DNA of 15,736 nt from JBIOJB01 sp044450465 (GTDB lineage: Bacteria; Chloroflexota; Dormibacteria; Dormibacterales; Dormibacteraceae), in contig JBIOJB010000069.1 of assembly GCA_044450465.1 (NCBI GenBank), forward strand, positions 1-15,736, given 5' to 3'. The translations under genes and the position numbers were made by a program. The notes beneath the pieces are model-generated. The model was given only the letters and a program-made list of their open reading frames with translations. It did not search any database and had not been told where the DNA came from. Below are positions 7,121 through 12,918 of this stretch, one piece after another (the first letter of the stretch is position 1; every line of letters begins with the position of its first letter).

Positions 7121-7870
7121 GTGGCCGACAGGATCACCGCGGGCTACGGCGGCGTGCCTGTGATCCGCGACGTCTCGATCTCGGTCGGAGCCAACGAGAT
7201 CGTCGCCATCATCGGTCCGAACGGCGCAGGCAAGAGCACGTTGCTCAAAGCCCTGGTGGGCATCCTCCGAGTCACGTCAGGAAAGATTTGGCTGGGCGAG
7301 CTCGACGTCACGAACCGCGCGCCTGAAGAGCTGGCCCGCCACGGTGTCGGATACGTGCCCCAGGTCAACGACATCTTCGAACCGCTGACCGTCCTCGAGA
7401 ACCTGGAGATGGGCGGCTACCTGCTCAGCGGAGCTCATATCCGAAAACGCGTGTCGGAGGTCGGCGACGTGTTCCCACAGCTCCCTCCCCTGCTCAAGCG
7501 CCGCGCGGACAAGCTCAGTGGAGGCGAGCGCAAGATGCTCGCGATCGCACGCGTTTTGATGCTCGACCCGAAAGTGCTCATCCTCGACGAGCCGACGGCA
7601 AACCTTTCCCCGAAGCTCGCCGACAGCCTCCTGCGGGAGCACGTGAAGCGTCTGGCGGGGGTTGGAAAGGCGGTGCTGCTGGTGGAACAGAGAGCGAGGG
7701 CGGCCCTTCAGATCGCCACTTGGACAAGCGTCCTGGTCTCCGGGACGACCAGGCTGGAAGGGCGCCCGGACGAGCTCCTCAAGCGCGCGGACTTCGAGGA
7801 GCTCTTCCTGGGAGCGGGGACTGCTTTGTCGACTGCCAACGAGAGTGAAGAAGAGGAGAACGAGACATGA
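7121..7870 (+). CDS. livF: ABC transporter ATP-binding protein (LivF-like)
   Basis: This is the second ATPase of the importer, 249 residues from GTG 7121. Walker A GPNGAGKST has K38, the signature LSGGE is at 132-136, Walker B VLILDEP has D156 and E157, and VEQRARAAL stands where the switch region (E-x-Q/N in LivF rather than H) is expected. YVPQVNDIFEPLTVLENLEMGG is characteristic of LivF. The protein ends in an acidic tail rich in Glu (NESEEEENET) that is longer and more charged than usual. That tail is encoded by the purine-rich stretch that also forms the ribosome-binding site of the next gene, which may explain it. Its stop overlaps the FAH start as ATGA. Confidence 0.92.
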   Translation: MADRITAGYGGVPVIRDVSISVGANEIVAIIGPNGAGKSTLLKALVGILRVTSGKIWLGELDVTNRAPEELARHGVGYVPQVNDIFEPLTVLENLEMGGYLLSGAHIRKRVSEVGDVFPQLPPLLKRRADKLSGGERKMLAIARVLMLDPKVLILDEPTANLSPKLADSLLREHVKRLAGVGKAVLLVEQRARAALQIATWTSVLVSGTTRLEGRPDELLKRADFEELFLGAGTALSTANESEEEENET

Positions 7871-8733
7871 GGTTGCTGATGTTCCGCTCAGGGAGTGGTC
7901 GGCGGCTCGGTGCGCTGCGGCCGGGTCACGACGGTGAGGTCATCGAGCTGTCGGAGCCGGCCGGCATGCGGGAGCTCATCGAGGCCGGTGAACCAGGGCT
8001 GTCCGCAGTGCGCGCGGCGATCTCCAGGTCGAAGTCGACCCACAGGCTGGCGGATCTCCAGCTGCTCGCCCCGCTGGATCCGCCAAGCGGCAACGTGATC
8101 GCGATGGGCCGCAACTACCAGAAGCACGCTGAGGAGACCGCCGCGAGCGGTCAGGCTCCAAGCCCCCCGACCATCTTCACCAAGGCGATCACCTCCCTGA
8201 CCGAACCCTTCGCCGACATAGCGATCGACGCGGCGGTCAGCTCAAAGATCGACTGGGAGGTCGAGCTGGCGGTCGTGATCGGCAAGCGCGGCGCGAACAT
8301 CAAGCGCGCAGACGCAATGAGCCACGTCTTCGGGTACACGGTGCTCAACGACGTGACCGCACGCGACATTCAGAGCGATTGGGGCGGTCAGTACTTCAAG
8401 GGCAAGAGCCTGGATCGATCGTGCCCAACGGGGCCGTGGATCGTCACCGCCGACGAGCTCACCGATCCTCGAGCGCTCGGCCTCACCCTCAAGGTCAACG
8501 GCACGCTCAAGCAGGAGGGCAACACGCGGGACATGATCTACCCGGTCGACGCGATCATCGAGTGGGCGTCCAAGGGTATGACCCTGCTGCCTGGCGCGAT
8601 GATCGCCACGGGCACGCCGGACGGCGTCGGCTTTGCGCGCAAGCCGCCCGAGTTCCTGAAGGCGGGCGACGTGATGGAGTCGGAGGTCGAAGGCATCGGG
8701 CTTTTGCGGAACCGGTTCGTAGCCGCTCGCTAG
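7867..8733 (+). CDS. Fumarylacetoacetate hydrolase (FAH) family protein
   Basis: This is a metal-dependent enzyme of the FAH fold, whose members hydrolyse or decarboxylate acylpyruvates, oxo-diacids and related ring-cleavage products. Of 288 residues, the first ~70 are the variable N-terminal domain. The core follows, with GRNYQKHAEE at 81-90, metal ligands E131 and E133 in DWEVELAVV, D162 in LNDVTARD, FKGKSLDRSCPTGP, and the late GTPDGVG motif. Length and motifs fit the YcgM/HpcE-like and 2-keto-3-deoxy-fuconate hydrolase branch. The start is ATG 7867, with AGGAG 8 bases upstream (7854-7858), the clearest ribosome-binding site in the window, plus ATGA coupling to livF. Being last in the importer operon, it probably acts on the imported compound or a product of it. 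Exact substrate unknown. Confidence 0.9.
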   Translation: MRLLMFRSGSGRRLGALRPGHDGEVIELSEPAGMRELIEAGEPGLSAVRAAISRSKSTHRLADLQLLAPLDPPSGNVIAMGRNYQKHAEETAASGQAPSPPTIFTKAITSLTEPFADIAIDAAVSSKIDWEVELAVVIGKRGANIKRADAMSHVFGYTVLNDVTARDIQSDWGGQYFKGKSLDRSCPTGPWIVTADELTDPRALGLTLKVNGTLKQEGNTRDMIYPVDAIIEWASKGMTLLPGAMIATGTPDGVGFARKPPEFLKAGDVMESEVEGIGLLRNRFVAAR

Positions 8734-9380
8734 GCGGTCTTGGCCGCCCCAACCTGCAAACGATGTACGCCGGCGCCGACTGCGGCGCCGGCCAGCGGTC
8801 CGACGAAGTAGAGCCACAAGTCTGCCCAACCGCCATGGCCGGAGAGGGCCGCCACCGTGGTCGCGCCAAAGCCGACGGCCGGGTTGAACGCCGCGCCTGA
8901 TATCGGTCCCACCGCGAAGGCTCCGGCGGCGACCGTGAGGCCGATGGCCAGGCCGAAGTACTGATTGCCCGCCATGGCCGCCGTCGCTGCGACGTTGAGC
9001 ACGACGAGCACCAGGGCTCCGGTGAAGAGTGCCTCGCCGGCGAGCGCCTGGAGCGTGGTGAAGCCGGACCCGGGATGAATGCCTGGGGTGTGACCGCTGA
9101 TCGTGTAGCCCGCGGTGAAGGCGAGCACCGCACCTACGAGCTGCGCGATCCAGTAGGCGACCATGGTTCGGGAGTCGATGCCACGGCGGAGAAACACCCC
9201 GAACGAGACGGCGGGGTTGTAGTGCGCCCCTGAGATGTGGCCGCCCATGTAGACCATGGCGGCGAGGGCGATTCCGATCGCGAGCGGGGCAAATTGCCCC
9301 GCCGAACCGGAAAGGGCGATCACCGTCATGAACCCAAAAGCGCCGACCAGCTCCGTCAGCAGCTTGCGCGCCAGCACCAC
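8730..9380 (-). CDS. MIP/aquaporin-family channel protein
   Basis: This is a membrane channel of the aquaporin family, 216 residues, with six predicted membrane spans and two re-entrant NPA half-helices. The first NPA is residues 55-57 in GHISGAHYNPAV; the second is 166-168 in PISGAAFNPAVGFG. The second NPA is followed by Val, where most aquaporins and glyceroporins have the selectivity-filter Arg (NPAR), so the pore may be wider or differently selective. The start is taken as GTG 9380-9378, just before the basic ARKLLTELVGAFGF segment that opens the first span; the next codon is also GTG. A TACGAT box lies 8 bases upstream. A longer open frame upstream (to 10478) is the antisense of the aldo-keto reductase and is not coding. 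The last 4 bases overlap the convergent FAH gene. Confidence 0.88.
   Translation of the reverse strand: MVLARKLLTELVGAFGFMTVIALSGSAGQFAPLAIGIALAAMVYMGGHISGAHYNPAVSFGVFLRRGIDSRTMVAYWIAQLVGAVLAFTAGYTISGHTPGIHPGSGFTTLQALAGEALFTGALVLVVLNVAATAAMAGNQYFGLAIGLTVAAGAFAVGPISGAAFNPAVGFGATTVAALSGHGGWADLWLYFVGPLAGAAVGAGVHRLQVGAAKTA
8733..8748. terminator. Possible bidirectional hairpin between convergent FAH and aquaporin genes
   Basis: GGCGG (8733-8737) and CCGCC (8744-8748) flank a 6-base loop just after the FAH stop and inside the aquaporin 3' end. No T-tract follows on either side. A stronger perfect 9-bp repeat, GCCGGCGCC (8769-8777) with GGCGCCGGC (8784-8792) and a 6-base loop, lies 20 bases further on, still in the aquaporin coding sequence. 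Either could slow converging transcription; neither is a canonical intrinsic terminator. Confidence 0.25.
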
Positions 9381-9388
9381 CGTCGCTA

Positions 9389-9394
9389 ATCGTA
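9389..9394 (-). promoter_or_regulatory. Predicted -10 box of the aquaporin gene
   Basis: On the minus strand TACGAT ends 8 bases before the GTG start at 9380, so the transcript would have a leader of one or two bases. No clear -35 box is seen. Any -35 element would lie inside the divergent aldo-keto reductase start. Confidence 0.4.
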
Positions 9395-9401
9395 GTTTGG
9401 C

Positions 9402-9407
9402 TATCTT
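9402..9407 (+). promoter_or_regulatory. Predicted -10 box of a leaderless aldo-keto reductase mRNA
   Basis: TATCTT ends 6 bases before the GTG start at 9414, so transcription would begin at or next to the first base of the start codon. No recognisable -35 hexamer lies 16-18 bases upstream. The box is 7 bases from the divergent aquaporin -10 box, so RNA polymerase could hardly occupy both at once. Confidence 0.45.
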
Positions 9408-9413
9408 CGTCGC

Positions 9414-10205
9414 GTGGATCGGCGTCCCCTGGGCCGCACCGGGCTCACCGTCTCGGTCATCGGGATGGGCACGGTGGGTTCGTTCGACACGAGCGAAGAC
9501 CGCCATCAGCTCGTGGTGGCCGCGCTTGAAGCGCACATCGACCTGTTCGACACCTCGCCGATGTACGGCAGGGCGGAGCGAACGCTGGCCGCAGCGCTGG
9601 GCGAGCTTCGTTCGCGGGTCACCATCGCGACGAAGGTCTGGACCTCCGACCCAGAAGAGGGACGGCGCCAGGCCGAGCGCGCGCTGGCGCTTTACGGGCA
9701 CGTCGACGTCTATCAGGTCCACAACCTGGTAAACATGCCGGTGCAGCTCGCGCTGCTGGAGGCGCTCAAAGCAGAGGGCCACGTATCGGCCGTAGGCGCC
9801 ACGCATTACGAGGAGTCGGCCTTTGGCGAGCTGGCGCGATGGATATCGACCGGCCGCCTCGACATGGTCCAGATCCCCTACAACCCGCTGCGGCGGACCG
9901 CCGAAAAGGAGTTGCTTCCGCTGGCCGAGCGCCACGGCCTGGGGGTGCTTGTGATGAGCCCGCTTCAGGGTGGAATCCTCAAGCGCCAACCATCCCCGGC
10001 GGAGCTGACGGAGCTGGGGGTCGACACCTGGGCGCAGGCGATCTTGAAGTGGATCGCCAGCGACCGGCGCGTGAGCGCGGTGCTGACCGCCACCCACCGG
10101 GTCCAAAGGGCGGCGGAAAACGGGATGGGCGGCGCACTGCCATTGCTGTCCGCCGCGCAGCGCGATCTCGTCGTCCGCATCGCGGAACGACGCAATGCCG
10201 GGTGA
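9414..10205 (+). CDS. Aldo-keto reductase family protein
   Basis: This is a cytoplasmic NAD(P)H-dependent oxidoreductase with a TIM-barrel fold, reducing an aldehyde or ketone. It has 263 residues, shorter than the ~310-330 of typical members. It opens with RRPLGRTGLTVSVIGMGT. The catalytic tetrad is complete: D46 and Y51 in FDTSPMYG, K74 in IATKVW and H103 in YQVHNL. The C-terminal part has PYNPLRR and VMSPLQGGIL, but the usual cofactor-binding segment near the end is abbreviated. It starts at GTG 9414, only 33 bases from the divergent aquaporin start. The next gene begins 15 bases after its stop but carries its own -10 box, so they may be transcribed together, separately, or both. Substrate unknown. 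Confidence 0.88.
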   Translation: MDRRPLGRTGLTVSVIGMGTVGSFDTSEDRHQLVVAALEAHIDLFDTSPMYGRAERTLAAALGELRSRVTIATKVWTSDPEEGRRQAERALALYGHVDVYQVHNLVNMPVQLALLEALKAEGHVSAVGATHYEESAFGELARWISTGRLDMVQIPYNPLRRTAEKELLPLAERHGLGVLVMSPLQGGILKRQPSPAELTELGVDTWAQAILKWIASDRRVSAVLTATHRVQRAAENGMGGALPLLSAAQRDLVVRIAERRNAG

Positions 10206-10207
10206 CT

Positions 10208-10213
10208 TAGGCT
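10208..10213 (+). promoter_or_regulatory. Predicted -10 box of a leaderless DapA-family mRNA
   Basis: TAGGCT ends 7 bases before the ATG at 10221, the spacing expected for transcription starting at the A of the start codon. The intervening TACCCCC contains no Shine-Dalgarno sequence. The box sits in the 15-base gap after the aldo-keto reductase stop. Confidence 0.45.
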
Positions 10214-10220
10214 TACCCCC

Positions 10221-11138
10221 ATGCACGACATTTCCAAGCTGACCGGAGTGCTGCCCGCGCTGGTCTCGCCGCTCAAGCGCGACGGCACCACCGACGAGCC
10301 GGCGGTCGGCCGCCTGGTCGAGCACATGCTCGCGGGCGGTGTGCACGGGCTGCTCGCGCTTGGCTCGACCGGTGAGACGGCATCGCTGGACGAGACGGCG
10401 CGGCGCAAGGTGCTCGAGCGGGTGGTCGAGGCGGCGCGCGGCCGCGTGCCCGTGCTGTGCGGCGTCGCGCAGAGCCACCTGTCCGCGGCCCGGACCGAGG
10501 TCGCGGCAGCAGCCGCCCTCGGCGCCGACGCGGTGCTGGTCGCCCCTCCCTTCTACTACCTCATCGACCAGCCGACGGTCCTGGCCTTCTACAGGCAGAT
10601 CGCTGAGAAGAGCGCCCTACCGATCCTGCTCTATCACATCCCGCAGCTGACCAAGGTCATGGCCGAGCCCGCGACCGTGGCCACCCTCGCGAAGGAGGGC
10701 ACCATCGTCGGCATCAAGGACTCGAGCCGGGATTTCGAGTACTTCGAGGCGGTGTGCATCGCCACCCGAGAGCTGCCTGCCTTCCGGATCTTCACTGGAA
10801 GCGACACGATGCTGCTCCCTTCCTTGGCGATGGGCGGCGCCGGCACGATCTGCGGGGCGGCGAACGTCGCCCCCCACTGGGTGGTGAAGATCTACGACGC
10901 GTACACGCGCGGAGACCTGGGCGCCGCACGAGCGGCCCAGGACGCGCTCTACCAGCTGGTGCTGGCCGTGCGCGGGGGTGTGTTCCCCGGCGCGATAAAG
11001 GCCGCCCTCGAGATCCAGGGAGTCTGTGAGCCCTGGTCCGCCCCGCCCGTCCAGGAGCTGGACGGCCGCCTCAAGGCCAGACTGCGTGAGCAGCTGCAGG
11101 CATGGAACCTCGTGACACCGGTGGCCGCCAGGGCCTGA
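10221..11138 (+). CDS. Dihydrodipicolinate synthase/N-acetylneuraminate lyase family protein
   Basis: This is a class I aldolase of the DapA superfamily, forming a Schiff base between an active-site lysine and pyruvate or a 2-oxo acid. Of 305 residues, the N-terminal strand reads GVLPALVSP, GSTGE is at 48-52, the catalytic tyrosine is Y138 in LLYHIP and the Schiff-base lysine is K166 in VGIKDSS. Authentic DapA enzymes normally have GTTGE; here the first Thr is Ser. With no lysine-biosynthesis neighbours, that leaves DapA, 2-keto-3-deoxy-sugar-acid aldolase/dehydratase, and related lyases all possible, so no symbol is given. It follows the aldo-keto reductase by 15 bases and precedes the pseudouridine genes by 58. 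The family is secure; the reaction is not. Confidence 0.9.
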   Translation: MHDISKLTGVLPALVSPLKRDGTTDEPAVGRLVEHMLAGGVHGLLALGSTGETASLDETARRKVLERVVEAARGRVPVLCGVAQSHLSAARTEVAAAAALGADAVLVAPPFYYLIDQPTVLAFYRQIAEKSALPILLYHIPQLTKVMAEPATVATLAKEGTIVGIKDSSRDFEYFEAVCIATRELPAFRIFTGSDTMLLPSLAMGGAGTICGAANVAPHWVVKIYDAYTRGDLGAARAAQDALYQLVLAVRGGVFPGAIKAALEIQGVCEPWSAPPVQELDGRLKARLREQLQAWNLVTPVAARA

Positions 11139-11153
11139 CCGCGACACCCCGTT

Positions 11154-11178
11154 CTCGCGGCATGGTTTTGGCCGCGAG
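11154..11178 (+). other. Inverted repeat between the DapA-family and kinase genes
   Basis: CTCGCGGC (11154-11161) and GCCGCGAG (11171-11178) form a perfect 8-bp stem with a 9-base loop, ATGGTTTTG. The stem ends 2 bases before the predicted -10 box of the kinase gene. It could be a Rho-independent-like stop lacking the U-tract for the upstream gene, or a DNA operator next to the kinase promoter. The sequence does not decide between them. Confidence 0.4.
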
Positions 11179-11180
11179 GG

Positions 11181-11186
11181 TATTCT
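11181..11186 (+). promoter_or_regulatory. Predicted -10 box of the kinase-glycosidase-selenoprotein operon
   Basis: TATTCT ends 10 bases before the ATG at 11197, giving a leader of about 3-4 bases. No clear -35 box is present. The 58-base intergenic gap contains this box and the inverted repeat and nothing else recognised. Confidence 0.35.
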
Positions 11187-11196
11187 CGTCCACGGG

Positions 11197-12036
11197 ATGA
11201 TCGCCTCCATCGGAGACCTGCTGCTCGACATCTCGATCGTGCCGGCGGGCATCCTCCGCCCCGACGACGACACCGAGGCGGTCATCACGGTCGGCGGTGG
11301 AGGTCAGGCGGCCAACTTCTGCGCCTGGACCGCATCTCTCGGCGAGCCGGTGAGGCTCGTGGCGAGGGTCGGCGATGACGATCGGGGGCGAAGCCTGGTC
11401 CGCGAGCTCGAGTCGCGAGGGGTCGAGGTGTGCGCAGTCTGGGCCACCGAGCCCACCGGCGCGATCGCCGTGCTCGTAGGGCCCAACGGGGAGCGAACGA
11501 TGGCAACCCAACGGGGCGCAAGCGTCGGCCTGACGGCAGAGGACCTCAAGCCGGCCTGGTTCGGGGACGTCCGCCTCATCCACGTCCCGGCGTACTCGCT
11601 GTTCGTCGAGCCCCTGGCGAGCGCCACGCGCGTGGCGATCGACGTTGTGCGCAAGGGCGGGGGCATGCTCGCCATCGACCTGTCCTCGGCAGCCGGGCTT
11701 CGAGCCTACGGCGCTCACCGCATGGCCTACAACCTGAAGCGCCTCAGCCCTGAGGTGCTGCTGGCCACGCGAGCCGAAGCGGAAAGCCTGGGCGTCCCCA
11801 TCGAGCAGCTTGCTCAGGTGCCGGTCGTAAAGCTCGGCCGCGAGGGCTGCCGCGTGTTCAACCAGATCATCCCCGCGCCCGAGGTCGAGGTGATCGACCC
11901 GACCGGCGCCGGAGACGCGTTCGCCGCCGCCTTCTGTGTGGCCTGGCTCCACGGCGCGACGCCGCTCGAGGCCGCGGAGCAGGCGGTCGCGATGGCCGCG
12001 GAATCGGTGACCAAAGCCGGCGCCCGACCCAATTGA
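11197..12036 (+). CDS. psuK: PfkB-family kinase, probable pseudouridine kinase
   Basis: This is a ribokinase-like sugar/nucleoside kinase of 279 residues. With the next gene it would phosphorylate pseudouridine to pseudouridine 5'-phosphate, the first step of pseudouridine breakdown. An N-terminal GDLLLDI and VGGGGQAANFCAWTASLGE match the substrate-binding PfkB signature 1 region. The C-terminal signature DPTGAGDAFAAAF carries the catalytic base D240 and the anion hole GAGD. It starts at ATG 11197; its stop is inside the TTGA overlap with psuG. The kinase family is certain. The pseudouridine substrate rests on adjacency to psuG, as PfkB proteins are hard to assign by sequence. No nucleoside transporter accompanies the pair here, so the ABC importer upstream or a distant system may supply substrate. 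Confidence 0.85.
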   Translation: MIASIGDLLLDISIVPAGILRPDDDTEAVITVGGGGQAANFCAWTASLGEPVRLVARVGDDDRGRSLVRELESRGVEVCAVWATEPTGAIAVLVGPNGERTMATQRGASVGLTAEDLKPAWFGDVRLIHVPAYSLFVEPLASATRVAIDVVRKGGGMLAIDLSSAAGLRAYGAHRMAYNLKRLSPEVLLATRAEAESLGVPIEQLAQVPVVKLGREGCRVFNQIIPAPEVEVIDPTGAGDAFAAAFCVAWLHGATPLEAAEQAVAMAAESVTKAGARPN

Positions 12037-12917
12037 GCGATCAGGTGCTGCTGTCGGCAGAGGTTGCCGAGGCCCTCGCGCAGCGCCGGCCCGTCGTTGC
12101 GCTCGAGACTTCGATCGTCGGCCAGGGCCTCCCCGCCCCCCACAACCTGCGCGCGGCTCGGGAGTGCGAGGCCGCCATTCGACGAGTGGGCGCGGTCCCC
12201 GCTTCGGTCGCGGTGCTCGACGGACGGCTGCGCGCCGGGGTGACCGACGATGAGCTGGAGCGCATCGCATCCGGCGCCACTAAGGTCAGTTCGCGGGACC
12301 TCGGGCCGGCCCTGGTTCACCGCGCCGTCGGCGCGACCACCGTCGCCGCCACGATGCGCATAGCGTCGATGGCGGGCATTCGGTTCTTCGCCACCGGGGG
12401 CATCGGAGGTGTCCATCGCGGCCATGCCGAGGACGTCTCGGCCGACCTCGAGGAGCTTGGCCGGACCCCGGTCGCGGTCTTCTGCGCCGGCGCCAAGATC
12501 ATCCTTGACCTTCCCGCGACGCTCGAGCGCCTCGAGAGCCTGTCCGTGCCGGTGATCGGGTTCGGGACCGACGAGTTTCCCGCGTTCTATTCGAGGCACA
12601 GCGGGTGCGCCGTGAGCGCAAGAGTCGATGATCCCGCAGAGGCCGCGCTGGTGCTGCAAGAGGCGTGGGCCTCGGGATCTCGAGGTGTCGTGGTCACGGT
12701 CCCGCCCCCGCGCGAGCTCGAGGGAGCTGAGGCCATGGCCAAGCAGGCCGCCGCCGAGCTTAGCGGCGTGGCGGGGAAAGACGTGACGCCTCGTCTTCTC
12801 GCCCGGCTCGCCGAGCTTTCGGGCGGGCGGTCCGTCGAGCTGAACGTGGAGCTGGTGGTCAACAATGCGAGGGTCGCAGCTGAGGTCGCGCTTGCGTTCG
12901 GCCGGCGATTCCAATGA
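12033..12917 (+). CDS. psuG: Pseudouridine-5'-phosphate glycosidase
   Basis: This enzyme cleaves the C-C glycosidic bond of pseudouridine 5'-phosphate to uracil and ribose 5-phosphate. The 294-residue protein has the near-universal PsuG landmarks: ALETSIVGQGLPAPHN with E25, a block ending SSRDLGPAL, FATGGIGGVHRGHAEDVSADLEEL, the Schiff-base lysine K155 in CAGAKIILDL, VIGFGTDEFPAFYSRHSG and a C-terminal ELNVELVVNNARVAAEVA. It starts at TTG 12033 in a 4-base TTGA overlap with the kinase. E. coli PsuG uses a glutamate and a lysine at equivalent positions. The stop is followed after one base by the start of the selenoprotein gene. Length and motifs are normal for the family. Confidence 0.95.
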   Translation: MSDQVLLSAEVAEALAQRRPVVALETSIVGQGLPAPHNLRAARECEAAIRRVGAVPASVAVLDGRLRAGVTDDELERIASGATKVSSRDLGPALVHRAVGATTVAATMRIASMAGIRFFATGGIGGVHRGHAEDVSADLEELGRTPVAVFCAGAKIILDLPATLERLESLSVPVIGFGTDEFPAFYSRHSGCAVSARVDDPAEAALVLQEAWASGSRGVVVTVPPPRELEGAEAMAKQAAAELSGVAGKDVTPRLLARLAELSGGRSVELNVELVVNNARVAAEVALAFGRRFQ

Positions 12918-12918
12918 C

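Noticed and set aside
8769..8792. Perfect 9-bp GC inverted repeat as a stand-alone regulatory element
   Set aside because: It lies in Gly/Ala codons of the aquaporin C-terminus, where GCC/GGC runs easily self-pair; kept only as a possible aid to convergent termination.
9381..10478. Long N-terminal extension of the aquaporin reading frame on the minus strand
   Set aside because: It is antisense to the clearly coding aldo-keto reductase and the start of the DapA-family gene, has no membrane character, and is the open-frame shadow typical of high-GC DNA.
11071..12270. 399-codon minus-strand open frame across the kinase and glycosidase genes
   Set aside because: It is antisense to two well-supported enzymes, Arg/Ala/Gly-rich, with no recognisable domain.
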